From positions 124,001-188,000 of the forward strand of contig JADKHM010000001.1 of assembly GCA_016721735.1 (NCBI GenBank): a stretch of 64,000 bases of DNA, read 5' to 3'. Position numbers and translations under genes: made by a program. Positions 35,970-45,352 of this stretch are shown here, piece after piece (the stretch's first letter is position 1; every line of letters starts with the position of its first letter). Under the pieces are notes generated by a model. It had not been told where the DNA came from. It saw only the letters and a program-made list of their open reading frames with translations, and did not search any database. The stretch is from Flavobacterium sp. (GTDB lineage Bacteria; Bacteroidota; Bacteroidia; Flavobacteriales; Flavobacteriaceae).

Positions 35970-36653
35970 TTATTTAATGTTCTTTTGTACGATGATTAAT
36001 TCATTATGTCTTTCAACGCGCGGGATGGCATAAGTAGTATAAATTTCGGAATTAAAATCTTGCAGATATTGTAGATTTCTGAGGTTTTGCTTTTCATCTA
36101 GAAGCATCGTGTTGAATAGGATAAATCCGTTGTCGTTTAATAGTTCGCCAATTCGGTTGATGAAGAATTTTTCATAAAGAAAATTAGGCATTTTGGTATC
36201 TTCAAAAACATCGATTATAATCAAATCGTAGGTTTCTTTTGTTTTTAGAACGAATTCAAAAGCATCATCAATGACTATGGCAAGATTTGAAATTTTGTCC
36301 AATTGAAAATATTCATTGGCAATTTGAATGACGTCTTGATCTATTTCGATACCAGTTATTTTTCCTTTAAATTTCACGTCATCAACGAGTGTCTTTATCA
36401 CACTGCCGCCACCAACGCCGAGAACGAGAATCGATTCCATCGATCGAATTGACTCGAACCCAATTTTTTTTAATCCGATGCGTAAGATTCGTTGCAGGCT
36501 GCCGTAGGAATAGTTGGTGTTTTTTGAATCAAGCACCAATTCACCGTTGTTCCAATTCACTTCAATCGATTGACTTATAGCAGAATTCTTCTGATAAACA
36601 TTGATTGGAATTAGATAACTAAGAAGTCTACGGATCATGGAAATTATTTTCAT
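35970..36653 (-). CDS. Spermidine-synthase-fold methyltransferase-like protein
   Basis: 227 residues from the ATG at 36653. A Rossmann-type nucleotide site is clear (ILVLGVGGGSVIKTLV, GIEIDQDVIQIA, IDDAFEFV). The position corresponding to the catalytic acidic D-S/T-S/T-D of true aminopropyltransferases reads IIIDVFEDTKMP, so I would not call it spermidine synthase. It lacks the N-terminal beta domain of full-length enzymes. Co-directional with the GH114-like gene. Confidence 0.7.
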   Translation of the reverse strand: MKIISMIRRLLSYLIPINVYQKNSAISQSIEVNWNNGELVLDSKNTNYSYGSLQRILRIGLKKIGFESIRSMESILVLGVGGGSVIKTLVDDVKFKGKITGIEIDQDVIQIANEYFQLDKISNLAIVIDDAFEFVLKTKETYDLIIIDVFEDTKMPNFLYEKFFINRIGELLNDNGFILFNTMLLDEKQNLRNLQYLQDFNSEIYTTYAIPRVERHNELIIVQKNIK

Positions 36654-36696
36654 CAAAAATAAGAGATTAATGTTAATTTTACAGAAATAGTTTACG

Positions 36697-37269
36697 ATGA
36701 AAAAATGGCTGTATAACTTTATTTTCTGTCGATTGATGGGCTGGAAAATTACGGGAGCAATAGATCCAACATTAAAGAAGTGCGTATTGATGGTTATTCC
36801 ACATACAAGCTGGCACGATTTCTATTTGGGACTTTTTACGCGCGGCATTACGGGCTTAGAAATGAATTTTGTCGGAAAGAAAGAACTGTTTCGTTTTCCT
36901 TTTGGTTGGTATTTCAGATGGATGGGCGGCGCGCCTCTAGATCGCACAGGTGGTTTGAATAAAGTTGATTCTATCGCGGCAATTTTTGACAAGAAAGACG
37001 TTTTTAGGATGGCCATTTCACCAGAAGGAACTAGGAAAAAAGTAACTGAATTAAAAACTGGGTTTTATTATATTGCGCTTAAAGCAAAAGTTCCTATTAT
37101 TCCAGTTGCATTTAATTTTGGACAAAAAGAAGTTCAAATCGGGCAGCCGTTTTTTCCAACCGGAAATCTCGGTGAAGATCTAAAGTTGTTCATGCCACAT
37201 TTTGAAAATGTAAAAGGGAAAATACCAGAAAAGAGTTTCGAATTTAAATCCTTTGATTCGTCGAATTAG
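36697..37269 (+). CDS. 1-acyl-sn-glycerol-3-phosphate acyltransferase-like (PlsC family)
   Basis: 190 residues. The HX4D catalytic motif is present as PHTSWHDFYLG (residues 31-41), and the substrate motif as SPEGTRKK near 110. Family members acylate lysophospholipids in membrane lipid synthesis. It is shorter than typical PlsC and lacks a clear N-terminal membrane helix. The M14 peptidase gene starts 20 bp downstream. Confidence 0.85.
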   Translation: MKKWLYNFIFCRLMGWKITGAIDPTLKKCVLMVIPHTSWHDFYLGLFTRGITGLEMNFVGKKELFRFPFGWYFRWMGGAPLDRTGGLNKVDSIAAIFDKKDVFRMAISPEGTRKKVTELKTGFYYIALKAKVPIIPVAFNFGQKEVQIGQPFFPTGNLGEDLKLFMPHFENVKGKIPEKSFEFKSFDSSN

Positions 37270-37289
37270 AATTTTATAAACCAATTAGC

Positions 37290-38444
37290 ATGAACATCGA
37301 GCAAATCATCGAAGAATATAAAGTAGAAAGTCTATCAGGGCGATACGTGACGCTAGATACGATTGAACCCATTTTGATGCAATGGAATACCAACCAACAG
37401 CTAAAAATTGAGGGATATTCTGTCTTGGAGAAACCAATTTATTCCTTTACCATCGGAACCGGGAAAACCAAAATCCTGCTGTGGTCGCAAATGCACGGGA
37501 ATGAAAGTACGACCACAAAAGCACTTTTGGATTTACTACTATTTCTGAATGGCGGGACTGAAGATGCACAGAAGTTAATGGGTCATTTTACCTTATTGTG
37601 CTTTCCTATGTTAAACCCGGATGGAGCAAAAGCCTATACGAGAGAGAATGCGAATGGTATCGATTTGAATCGAGATGCTCAAAACCGATCGCAGCCTGAA
37701 AGCCAGATATTGCGAAAAGCTTTTGATTCGTTTCAGCCAGATTACTGTTACAATTTGCATGATCAACGAACTATTTATGGCGCTGGATCAACGGGAAAGC
37801 CTGCTACGGTTTCTTTTTTAGCGCCGTCCTACAACGAAGAATGTGCGTATAATGCCACGCGAACAAAAGCAGTTGATGTGATTGTGGCAATGAACTCGAC
37901 ATTACAAAAACTAATTCCAAATCAAGTCGGCCGATTTGATGATGCCTTCAATTTGAATTGTGTTGGCGACACGTTTCAGTCGCTAGGTGTGCCGACGATA
38001 CTTTTTGAAGCGGGACATTTTCCTGGAGATTATCAAAGAGAGCAAACGAGAAAGTTTGTTTTTCTGGCTTTACTTTCAGGATTGCGACATATTTACGAAA
38101 ACGTTATAGTTAATAACGAAATTGAAGATTACTTGAGAATTCCTCAAAATAAAGTCGTTTTTTACGATATTGTTTATAAAAATGTCAAAATAAATTATGA
38201 TGGTATTGTAAAAAGTACGAATTTTGCCATTCAATTTAAGGAGGAGTTATTTGATAATCAGATTTCATTTACTGCTTACTTTAGTGAAATAGGAAATTTG
38301 GAATCTTATTTTGGTCATGTAGAGTACGATGCAAAAGATGCCGAATACTCAGATGGAAAAGATGATATTCCGAAATTAAATACAAAAGCTGACTTTTGTT
38401 TAGGAAAAAACACCAAAATTGTTAATGGTATGCCATTAAATTAA
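37290..38444 (+). CDS. M14 family zinc carboxypeptidase-like protein
   Basis: 384 residues, cytoplasmic (no signal peptide). Zinc-binding motif HGNE (WSQMHGNESTTTKA, near residue 71) and the second ligand in YNLHDQRT, with GIDLNRDAQ as in carboxypeptidase A/succinylglutamate-desuccinylase relatives. The catalytic Glu is likely in LFEAGHFPG (near 240). Substrate not predictable. Confidence 0.85.
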   Translation: MNIEQIIEEYKVESLSGRYVTLDTIEPILMQWNTNQQLKIEGYSVLEKPIYSFTIGTGKTKILLWSQMHGNESTTTKALLDLLLFLNGGTEDAQKLMGHFTLLCFPMLNPDGAKAYTRENANGIDLNRDAQNRSQPESQILRKAFDSFQPDYCYNLHDQRTIYGAGSTGKPATVSFLAPSYNEECAYNATRTKAVDVIVAMNSTLQKLIPNQVGRFDDAFNLNCVGDTFQSLGVPTILFEAGHFPGDYQREQTRKFVFLALLSGLRHIYENVIVNNEIEDYLRIPQNKVVFYDIVYKNVKINYDGIVKSTNFAIQFKEELFDNQISFTAYFSEIGNLESYFGHVEYDAKDAEYSDGKDDIPKLNTKADFCLGKNTKIVNGMPLN

Positions 38445-38525
38445 TTTTTTTAGAATTTTGTAGGAGATAGTTCAGTAAGTTTTTTTAAATTGTAGCGAAA
38501 AACAAAAACAAACAATTTTATAGTT

Positions 38526-39005
38526 ATGAGTAAGTTTCGATTAGATGAAGTGGATCATCAGATTTTAGACATGTTGATTGACAACACTAGAATTCCATTC
38601 ACTGATATTGCAAAAAAATTATTAATCTCTGCGGGAACTGTTCACGTTAGAGTTAAGAAAATGGAAGATGCTGGAATCATCATGGGTTCTTCATTAGTTT
38701 TAGATTACGACAAATTGGGCTACTCATTTATTGCTTACATTGGTGTATTCTTGAACAATACTTCTCAAACAAAGTTTGTTTTAGAGCGAATTAATGAAAT
38801 TCCATATATCACAGTTGCATCTGTAACAACTGGTAAGTTCAACATTTTCTGTAAAATCAGAGCGAAAGATACCAAACATGCTAAAGAAGTTATCTTTATG
38901 ATTGACGATATTGAAGGTGTTTACAGAACAGAAACGATGATTTCATTGGAAGAAAGTATCAACGATAAGAAACGTTTGATGCATACGATTTTCAAGAATA
39001 TGTAA
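38526..39005 (+). CDS. Lrp/AsnC family transcriptional regulator
   Basis: 159 residues: N-terminal winged helix-turn-helix (LDEVDHQILDMLIDNTRI, TDIAKKLLISAGTVHVRVKKME) and C-terminal RAM ligand-binding domain (VASVTTGKFNIFCKI). It closes with a terminator and is followed by ppc. Target genes unknown. Confidence 0.93.
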   Translation: MSKFRLDEVDHQILDMLIDNTRIPFTDIAKKLLISAGTVHVRVKKMEDAGIIMGSSLVLDYDKLGYSFIAYIGVFLNNTSQTKFVLERINEIPYITVASVTTGKFNIFCKIRAKDTKHAKEVIFMIDDIEGVYRTETMISLEESINDKKRLMHTIFKNM

Positions 39006-39032
39006 GCAACTTGATCACATTTTATATAATGG

Positions 39033-39066
39033 AACCTCAAGTTGACTCTTGGGGTTTTTTATTTTT
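39033..39066 (+). terminator. Terminator after the Lrp-family gene
   Basis: ACCTCAAG (39034-39041) pairs with CTTGGGGT (39048-39055, one G-U), followed by a T-rich run. Confidence 0.8.
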
Positions 39067-39079
39067 TAATCTAAATTGA

Positions 39080-41629
39080 ATGTATACACTTCCTAAAATC
39101 GAACGCTTTAATCAACACGTATTGTCAAAATACCAAGTGTATAACAGTGTGTTTTTGACGTTACCTTTTGCTTCTATTGACAATACTGGCGTTTTACTTC
39201 CTTTGTTTTCTGAAGTTTGCGAAAAGGGTTTCAAGAAGCAGGAAACGCCCATTCAGATTGTCGATTTCTTTAGTGCCAAGTATTTAGATAATAGTTCAGA
39301 GTGGGATCGTATCGACTTATTATTTCGATTTATTCAATATATCGAAAGGCAGATTGTTCTTTTTGATGCTATTGAAGATGCCGCTTTTGCAGTGGTTAAT
39401 AACTTGGAGGGAAAAGGTTCATTGCGTGATATCAAGGAAAATGCGGATGACAAAGGAAAATTAGAGGAATTGAAATCGTTTCTAGAATCTTTCAAAGTTC
39501 GACCTGTTTTGACTGCGCACCCAACCCAGTTTTATCCAGGTGCCGTTCTCGGAATCATTACAGATCTGACTGAAGCCATTCGCGTTGACGATTTGGTCGA
39601 AATCAAAAAACTATTATCGCAATTGGGGAAAACACCGTTTATCAAGCAACAAAAACCTACGCCATACGACGAAGCAGTTAGTTTGACTTGGTATCTTGAA
39701 AACGTTTTTTACGAAACCAGTGGCGAAATATTGAGTTATATTCAGAAGAATATTTTTGCAAATGAAAGTATTCAGAATTCTATTTTTGATTTGGGATTTT
39801 GGCCTGGTGGCGACCGAGATGGAAACCCATTTGTGACGACAGAAATCACTTTGAATGTGGCGGATCGTTTGCGAACTTCAATACTAAAATGCTATTATCG
39901 AGACATTCGTGAACTAAAAAGAAAACTTACTTTTTCGAAAGTAGATGTCTTGATTGCTGACCTCGAATCAAAAATTTATCGTTCCGTATTTTATTCTGTT
40001 GGTGAGATTTATATCACACTGGAGGAACTTCAACAACAGTTGGAACAAATTAGAACTTTAATTATTGAAGAGCACCAATCTTTATATTTAGATGAACTAA
40101 ACGAATTTATCAATAAAGTCAAACTTTTTGGTTTTCATTTTTCGTCTTTAGATATTCGTCAAAATAGTAAGATTCATGAGCAAGTATTTGCTGAAATATT
40201 TAAGCTTCCAATTCAGGGTTCCGAAATAGAAATGCTCAATACAATTGCGGCGATTCAAGGAAAATTGAATCCAGTTGACTTTGCCGATGAGATGACTCAA
40301 GCGACACTTTCTTCCATTTATGCGATGAAGAAGATTCAAGAAAGAAATGGTGAATTGGGTTGTAACCGTTACATCATCAGCAATTGCGATAGTGCGCTGC
40401 AAGTTATTCAAGCGTTTACTTTGATTCGACAATGCGATTGGAGTCAACCAACCGTTGATATTGTTCCGCTTTTTGAAGTAATCGACGATTTGCAGAACGC
40501 TGCCAAGATCATGGAGCAATTGTATACTTGTGCAGAATACGCAGCACATTTGAATCGTCGCGGAAATCTACAAACCGTTATGCTCGGTTTCTCAGACGGA
40601 ACTAAAGACGGCGGCTATTTGATGGCCAATTGGAGCATTTACAAAGCCAAAGAACAAATTACAACCATTTCAAGAAAATACGGAATCAAAGTGATTTTCT
40701 TTGATGGGCGAGGCGGACCACCGGCTAGAGGAGGAGGAAAGACGCACAAATTTTATGCTTCTTTAGGATCTGCCATAGAAAATCAAGAGATTCAAGTTAC
40801 CGTACAAGGGCAAACCATTAGCTCGAATTTTGGGACCTTAGATTCTTGTCGATATAATTTAGAAAATCTGTTAAGTGCTGGGGCGACAAACCAAGTATTT
40901 ACGGAGGATCACAGTTCACTGAACGAAGATCAAAAATTGATATTAGATGAATTAGCTGCTGTCGGATTTGAAAAGTATTCTAATTTTAAAAAGCATCCGA
41001 AATTTATCCCGTATTTGGAGCAAATGAGTACCTTAAATTACTACGCAAAAACCAATATTGGAAGTCGTCCAGCGAAAAGGAAAAACTCGGAAACACTTAA
41101 TTTCTCTGAACTTAGAGCCATTCCATTTGTCGGATCATGGAGCCAGTTGAAGCAAAATGTTCCTGGATTTTTTGGCGTTGGAACGGCGTTGAAACATTTT
41201 GAAGATTCCAATCAATGGGAGAAGGTGCAGCATTTGTATGATACGTCTTTATTCTTTAAAACGCTTTTGGAAAATAGTATGATGTCGTTGGCAAAATCCT
41301 TCTTTCCTTTGACTGCTTATATGAAAGACGATCCTCAATTTGGTGAATTTTGGTTGATTATTTACAATGAATTTTTAGAAACCAAGCGATTATTATTGAA
41401 GATTGCTGGACATCAAGAATTGATGGAAAATTATCCCGATGGTAAAGCGTCGATTGCGGTGCGGGAGAATATTGTGAAACCCTTGTTGACCGTGCAACAA
41501 TATGCCTTGTCGCGTATTCAGCAATTAAGACAAGAAGCCAAACCAGATGAAAAATTGATACAAGTATATCAGAAATTGGTAACTCGTTCGTTATTTGGAA
41601 ATACAAACGCTAGTAGAAATTCAGCTTAA
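39080..41629 (+). CDS. ppc: Phosphoenolpyruvate carboxylase
   Basis: 849 residues. It carboxylates PEP to oxaloacetate to refill the TCA cycle. Hallmarks: TAHPTQ (catalytic His near 147), GGDRDGNPFVT (near 243), FFDGRGGPPARGGG (near 548), SRPAKR and AIPFVGSW. Slightly shorter than enterobacterial PPC but all catalytic motifs are present. DinB gene starts 9 bp after. Confidence 0.96.
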   Translation: MYTLPKIERFNQHVLSKYQVYNSVFLTLPFASIDNTGVLLPLFSEVCEKGFKKQETPIQIVDFFSAKYLDNSSEWDRIDLLFRFIQYIERQIVLFDAIEDAAFAVVNNLEGKGSLRDIKENADDKGKLEELKSFLESFKVRPVLTAHPTQFYPGAVLGIITDLTEAIRVDDLVEIKKLLSQLGKTPFIKQQKPTPYDEAVSLTWYLENVFYETSGEILSYIQKNIFANESIQNSIFDLGFWPGGDRDGNPFVTTEITLNVADRLRTSILKCYYRDIRELKRKLTFSKVDVLIADLESKIYRSVFYSVGEIYITLEELQQQLEQIRTLIIEEHQSLYLDELNEFINKVKLFGFHFSSLDIRQNSKIHEQVFAEIFKLPIQGSEIEMLNTIAAIQGKLNPVDFADEMTQATLSSIYAMKKIQERNGELGCNRYIISNCDSALQVIQAFTLIRQCDWSQPTVDIVPLFEVIDDLQNAAKIMEQLYTCAEYAAHLNRRGNLQTVMLGFSDGTKDGGYLMANWSIYKAKEQITTISRKYGIKVIFFDGRGGPPARGGGKTHKFYASLGSAIENQEIQVTVQGQTISSNFGTLDSCRYNLENLLSAGATNQVFTEDHSSLNEDQKLILDELAAVGFEKYSNFKKHPKFIPYLEQMSTLNYYAKTNIGSRPAKRKNSETLNFSELRAIPFVGSWSQLKQNVPGFFGVGTALKHFEDSNQWEKVQHLYDTSLFFKTLLENSMMSLAKSFFPLTAYMKDDPQFGEFWLIIYNEFLETKRLLLKIAGHQELMENYPDGKASIAVRENIVKPLLTVQQYALSRIQQLRQEAKPDEKLIQVYQKLVTRSLFGNTNASRNSA

Positions 41630-41638
41630 ACAATAGAT

Positions 41639-42157
41639 ATGAAAGCAAATCAACTGCAACCCGAAGAATATCCACTTTATTTTGGCAATTATATCAGTCA
41701 AGTTTCTAGTGAATATTCGTTGATTGAAGAACTTGAAATTTCAGTGCATCGCTTAATAAAGTTTGTTCAAAACATCCCGATGGATAAATTTGATTACCGT
41801 TACGCCGAAGGTAAATGGACCATCAAGGATATTATTCAGCATCTCATTGACGCAGAACGAATTTTTGCCTACCGCGCCTTGCGATTTTCTAGAAACGACG
41901 CAACAGCTTTAGCTACTTTTGATGAAGATGAATACGTTATTGAAGCCAATGCCAATCGAAGAAGCATACAAGATTTGTTGACGGAATTGGCAGTTGTTCG
42001 TCAAGCTAGTTTATCCTTGTTTAAGAGTTTTTCTGAAGAGGAGTTGCTTCGTATAGGAACTGCTTCGAGTAAACAAATGTCTGTTCGCGCATTGGGATTT
42101 GTAATTATTGGGCATCAAAATCACCATCAAAGGGTTTTTGAAGAACGATATCTATAA
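41639..42157 (+). CDS. DinB family protein
   Basis: 172 residues. Four-helix bundle with conserved YRYAEGKWTIKDIIQHLIDAERIFAYRALRF; metal-ligand histidines at QHL (near 78) and at GHQNHHQR (near 163). These DinB/YfiT-like proteins bind a divalent metal; some act as thiol-dependent transferases or hydrolases. Probably co-transcribed with ppc, ending at the terminator at 42155-42186. Confidence 0.88.
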   Translation: MKANQLQPEEYPLYFGNYISQVSSEYSLIEELEISVHRLIKFVQNIPMDKFDYRYAEGKWTIKDIIQHLIDAERIFAYRALRFSRNDATALATFDEDEYVIEANANRRSIQDLLTELAVVRQASLSLFKSFSEEELLRIGTASSKQMSVRALGFVIIGHQNHHQRVFEERYL

Positions 42158-42186
42158 AAAAAGGAACTCATTGAGTTCCTTTTTTT
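42155..42186. terminator. Bidirectional terminator between DinB and the acidic-protein gene
   Basis: AGGAACTC/GAGTTCCT stem with a 3-nt loop, A-run on the left and T-run on the right, serving both convergent transcripts. Confidence 0.9.
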
Positions 42187-42192
42187 TATCAT

Positions 42193-42612
42193 TTAATCTT
42201 CGTCTTCATCTTCCTCGTCTGGAATATCTTCAAAATCGTCATCGTCATCATCGTCGTCATCGTCTCCATCGTCTGATCCGCCTGGATCTTTTGTTACATC
42301 AACTTCTTCTTCTTCGTCATCTTCTGATGGTGCGTCTTCATCTAGGTCGATGGATTTAATTACATCAATTGGTTCTACGATATCATCAATATCGTCTTCA
42401 TCAAATTTTTCTAATCTGCTTGCTAGTTTTGTACTCACTTTCACTAAGTAAATAGTGTCTTCCGTGCGTACTTCCACCGCTTCTATCAATTCGTTATGGG
42501 CATTTCTAAATCGGATAATGTTAGAGTCATCATATCCGTCAGGAAACTTTTCCACCAAAAGGGTTAAAATTTCATTAGTCAGTTTAGAGTAATCAACAAT
42601 AATTCTTCTCAT
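42193..42612 (-). CDS. Acidic-tailed protein of unknown function
   Basis: 139 residues. The first 75 residues are ordered (MRRIIVDYSKLTNEILTLLVEK, IRFRNAHNELIEAVEVRTED); the rest is almost entirely Asp/Glu, with a run of ten Asp near residue 120. I do not assign a function. It starts 6 bp after the deoxyhypusine-synthase-like gene, so it is in that operon. The acidic tail could bind basic partners or polyamines (speculation). Confidence 0.8.
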   Translation of the reverse strand: MRRIIVDYSKLTNEILTLLVEKFPDGYDDSNIIRFRNAHNELIEAVEVRTEDTIYLVKVSTKLASRLEKFDEDDIDDIVEPIDVIKSIDLDEDAPSEDDEEEEVDVTKDPGGSDDGDDDDDDDDDDFEDIPDEEDEDED

Positions 42613-42618
42613 AGTATA

Positions 42619-43590
42619 TTATAAATCAAGTAGGTAAGCAAAAATTAGAGGAGCAACAATGGTTGCGTCTGATTCGATAATAAATTTAGGGGTTTTGATA
42701 TCTAATTTTCCCCAAGTAATTTTTTCGTTGGGCACAGCGCCAGAATAAGAACCGTAACTGGTTGTTGAATCTGAAATTTGACAGAAATAACTCCAAAAGG
42801 GAACGTCATGCATTTCCATATCTTGGTATAACATCGGAACGACGCAAATCGGAAAATCTCCCGCAATTCCACCACCAATTTGAAAGAAACCAACGCCATT
42901 CTTACTATTCTTTGGATACCAATCTGCGAGGAACGTCATGTATTCGATTCCTGACTTCATCGTCGAGGCTTTCAAATCGCCTTTAATCACATAGGAAGCA
43001 AAAATATTTCCCATCGTACTGTCTTCCCAACCCGGTACAATAATAGGCAAATTCTTTTCAGCAGCGGCATACATCCAGCTGTCTTTTAAATCTATTTCGT
43101 AATATTCTTCTAGCACGCCAGAAAGGAGCATTTTGTACATGAATTCGTGTGGGAAATAACGCTCTCCTTTATCATCCGCTTCTTTCCAGATTTTGTAAAT
43201 GTGTTTTTGCAAACGACGAAATGCTTCATGCTCTGGAATACAAGTATCGGTAACTCTGTTCAATCCTCGTTCTAACAAATCCCATTCTTCTTGTGGCGTT
43301 AGATCACGGTAGTGCGGCACACGTTCGTAATGAGAATGCGCTACCAAGTTCATGATATCTTCTTCTAAATTAGCGCCAGTACAAGAGATGATTTGCACTT
43401 TATCTTTTCTAATAAATTCGGCGAATATTTTTCCAATTTCTGCGGTACTCATCGCACCTGCTAGAGTCACCATCATTTTGGCGCCGTTGGCGAGTTGTTG
43501 TTCATAGCCTTTTGCGGCATCGACGAGAGCGGCAGAATTGAAATGCAGGTAATGTTTTTCGATAAATTGACTAATAGGTCCTTTACTCAT
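42619..43590 (-). CDS. Deoxyhypusine-synthase-family protein, probable homospermidine synthase
   Basis: 323 residues. The NAD-binding fold and the family's active-site lysine are present in EKITWGKLD (about Lys295), preceded by SYSGAVPNE as in eukaryotic deoxyhypusine synthase (GARPDE..SWGK). Bacteria have no hypusinated eIF5A, so a polyamine substrate is likely. Bacterial relatives can transfer the aminobutyl group between polyamines, and sym-homospermidine is the characteristic polyamine of Flavobacterium. The upstream arginine decarboxylase supports this. Function is inference. Confidence 0.82.
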   Translation of the reverse strand: MSKGPISQFIEKHYLHFNSAALVDAAKGYEQQLANGAKMMVTLAGAMSTAEIGKIFAEFIRKDKVQIISCTGANLEEDIMNLVAHSHYERVPHYRDLTPQEEWDLLERGLNRVTDTCIPEHEAFRRLQKHIYKIWKEADDKGERYFPHEFMYKMLLSGVLEEYYEIDLKDSWMYAAAEKNLPIIVPGWEDSTMGNIFASYVIKGDLKASTMKSGIEYMTFLADWYPKNSKNGVGFFQIGGGIAGDFPICVVPMLYQDMEMHDVPFWSYFCQISDSTTSYGSYSGAVPNEKITWGKLDIKTPKFIIESDATIVAPLIFAYLLDL

Positions 43591-43618
43591 TGTGATGTTG
43601 TTTTTAATTTCTGGGCCC

Positions 43619-43691
43619 TAGCCCTGATTGAGCCGATATCCTTTGTGAAGTATGAACAAAGATAAAGGCGAAAGCAGGAAATAGCTTCTAA
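43619..43691 (+). repeat. REP-like element, copy 3
   Basis: TAGCCCTGATTGAGCCG start, hairpin CTTTGT/ACAAAG, end AGCAGGAAATAGCTTCTAA. It lies between the arginine decarboxylase and deoxyhypusine-synthase-like genes. Confidence 0.75.
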
Positions 43692-43712
43692 AAATTCTTC
43701 TTCAAAAATAAT

Positions 43713-45113
43713 TTATTTTTTATTATATCCTAATATTTCTAAAACTTGTTCTGAGGTTTGTTGTTCAGAGAAAACTTCGGTTGCCAAAATGCCATTTTCG
43801 TCGCGATCGATTAAGATGTGTTTGGGTTGCGGGATCAAGCAGTGGTGCAATCCGCCGTAGCCGCCGATGGTTTCTTGGTAGGCGCCTGTGTTGAAAAATC
43901 CGATGTACAAAGGTTTTTCCTTATTGTATTTTGGCAAATAAATCGCGTTCATATTCTGCTCTGAATTGTAATAATCGTCGCTGTCGCACGTCATTCCGCC
44001 TAAGAGTACACGTTCGTATTGGTCATTCCAGCGGTTGACCGCCAACATGATAAAACGCTTGTTGATTGCCCAAGTGTCGGGCAAAGTGGTGATGAAAGAT
44101 GAATCGATCATATTCCATTTTTCTCTGTCGTTTTGTTGTTTTTGATAAAGAATTTGATAAATCGCGCCGCCGCTTTCACCTACGGTAAATGAACCGAATT
44201 CGGTAAAAATGTTCGGCACATCAACTTCTGCTTCGTCGCAAGCAATTTTGATTTGATTGATGATTTCGTCAATCATATATTGGTAATCGTATTCGAAAGC
44301 TAGGGAATTCTTGATTGGAAAACCACCGCCGATGTTGAGTCCATCGAGTGTTGGACATTCTTTTTTCAATTGAATGTACACTTTGATACACTTTACCAAT
44401 TCGTTCCAATAATAAGCGTTATCGTTGATTCCTGTATTGATAAAGAAGTGCAACATTTTCAACTCCAAGTTTTTATTCTCTTGGATTTGTTTTTTGTAAA
44501 ACGCCACGATGTTCTTGTAACCAATGCCTAAACGAGAAGTATAAAACTCAAATTTTGGTTCTTCTTCTGCGGCAATACGGATTCCGATTTTGAATTTACC
44601 TTTGATTTCCGCTTGAAGTAAATCGAGTTCTTCGTAATTATCTATAATTGGAATAGCGTTCTTATGACCATTATTGATGAGGCGTGCAATATTTGCAATG
44701 TATTGATCGCGTTTGAAACCGTTGCAAATGATGTACGTGCTTTTGTTGATTTTTCCTGTTTCGAGTAAATTTTCAACGATATTAATGTCGAATGCAGAAG
44801 AGGTTTCAATATGAATGTTGTTTTTAAAAGCTTCATTCATAATGTATTGAAAATGCGAGCTTTTCGTGCAATAACAATAGTAATATTTACCTTCGTATTT
44901 GTTTTTTTCCATCGCATTTCGGAACCAGTTTTTGGCTCTTTTGATGTTGTTGGAAATTTGCGGTAAATAGGTAAATTTTAGTGGCGTTCCGTATTGTTCT
45001 ACCAATTTCATCAAATCGATGTTGTGAAATTGAAGGTTGTCTTTGTTTAGAGAAAATTCTTCTTGCGGGAAATAATACGTTTGATTGATGAGATCGAAAT
45101 ATTTTGTATTCAT
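43713..45113 (-). CDS. speA: Arginine decarboxylase, fold-III (alanine-racemase-like) type
   Basis: 466 residues, shorter than the 630-residue E. coli SpeA but in the same PLP fold III group. PLP lysine in YCTKSSH (Lys84), glycine-rich phosphate site LNIGGGFPIK (near 257), catalytic Cys region GMTCDSDDYY (near 385) and C-terminal GAYQETIGGYGGLHH. It makes agmatine from arginine, the first step towards putrescine and homospermidine. No agmatinase gene is in the window. It has a long leader (promoter at 45353-45384). Confidence 0.9.
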   Translation of the reverse strand: MNTKYFDLINQTYYFPQEEFSLNKDNLQFHNIDLMKLVEQYGTPLKFTYLPQISNNIKRAKNWFRNAMEKNKYEGKYYYCYCTKSSHFQYIMNEAFKNNIHIETSSAFDINIVENLLETGKINKSTYIICNGFKRDQYIANIARLINNGHKNAIPIIDNYEELDLLQAEIKGKFKIGIRIAAEEEPKFEFYTSRLGIGYKNIVAFYKKQIQENKNLELKMLHFFINTGINDNAYYWNELVKCIKVYIQLKKECPTLDGLNIGGGFPIKNSLAFEYDYQYMIDEIINQIKIACDEAEVDVPNIFTEFGSFTVGESGGAIYQILYQKQQNDREKWNMIDSSFITTLPDTWAINKRFIMLAVNRWNDQYERVLLGGMTCDSDDYYNSEQNMNAIYLPKYNKEKPLYIGFFNTGAYQETIGGYGGLHHCLIPQPKHILIDRDENGILATEVFSEQQTSEQVLEILGYNKK

Positions 45114-45293
45114 TGATGGTGTTTAAATTTGGATTAAAAAAAGTTGCCGCTTATTTTTAATCGTCATTCAAACTCGAATATTAGCGAATATGATGGGAAG
45201 TTTCTCGCTATATTGTTTGGTATTAATATAAATTTCGAAATGTAGATTGCCGGTGATAGCCAAAACATGCTTCAAAAAATGAAGAAAAGATTT

Positions 45294-45312
45294 CTTTGAA
45301 AATGCTTCAAAG
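45294..45312 (-). other. Hairpin in the long speA leader
   Basis: CTTTGAA (45294-45300) pairs with TTCAAAG (45306-45312). It lies about 35 nt after the predicted start of a leader of about 230 nt. No known riboswitch is recognised. Confidence 0.3.
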
Positions 45313-45352
45313 ATGGAGGTTGTTTCGGTATTTCGGTTTCTATTCATTGTCG

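Noticed and set aside
42193..42359. Plus-strand His/Arg/Leu-rich open frame over the acidic-protein gene
   Set aside because: It is the mirror of the Asp/Glu codon run and overlaps a better supported gene.
43657..43664. TATCTTTG on the minus strand as a promoter for the deoxyhypusine-synthase-like gene
   Set aside because: It is part of the REP hairpin and has no -33 partner at a suitable distance.
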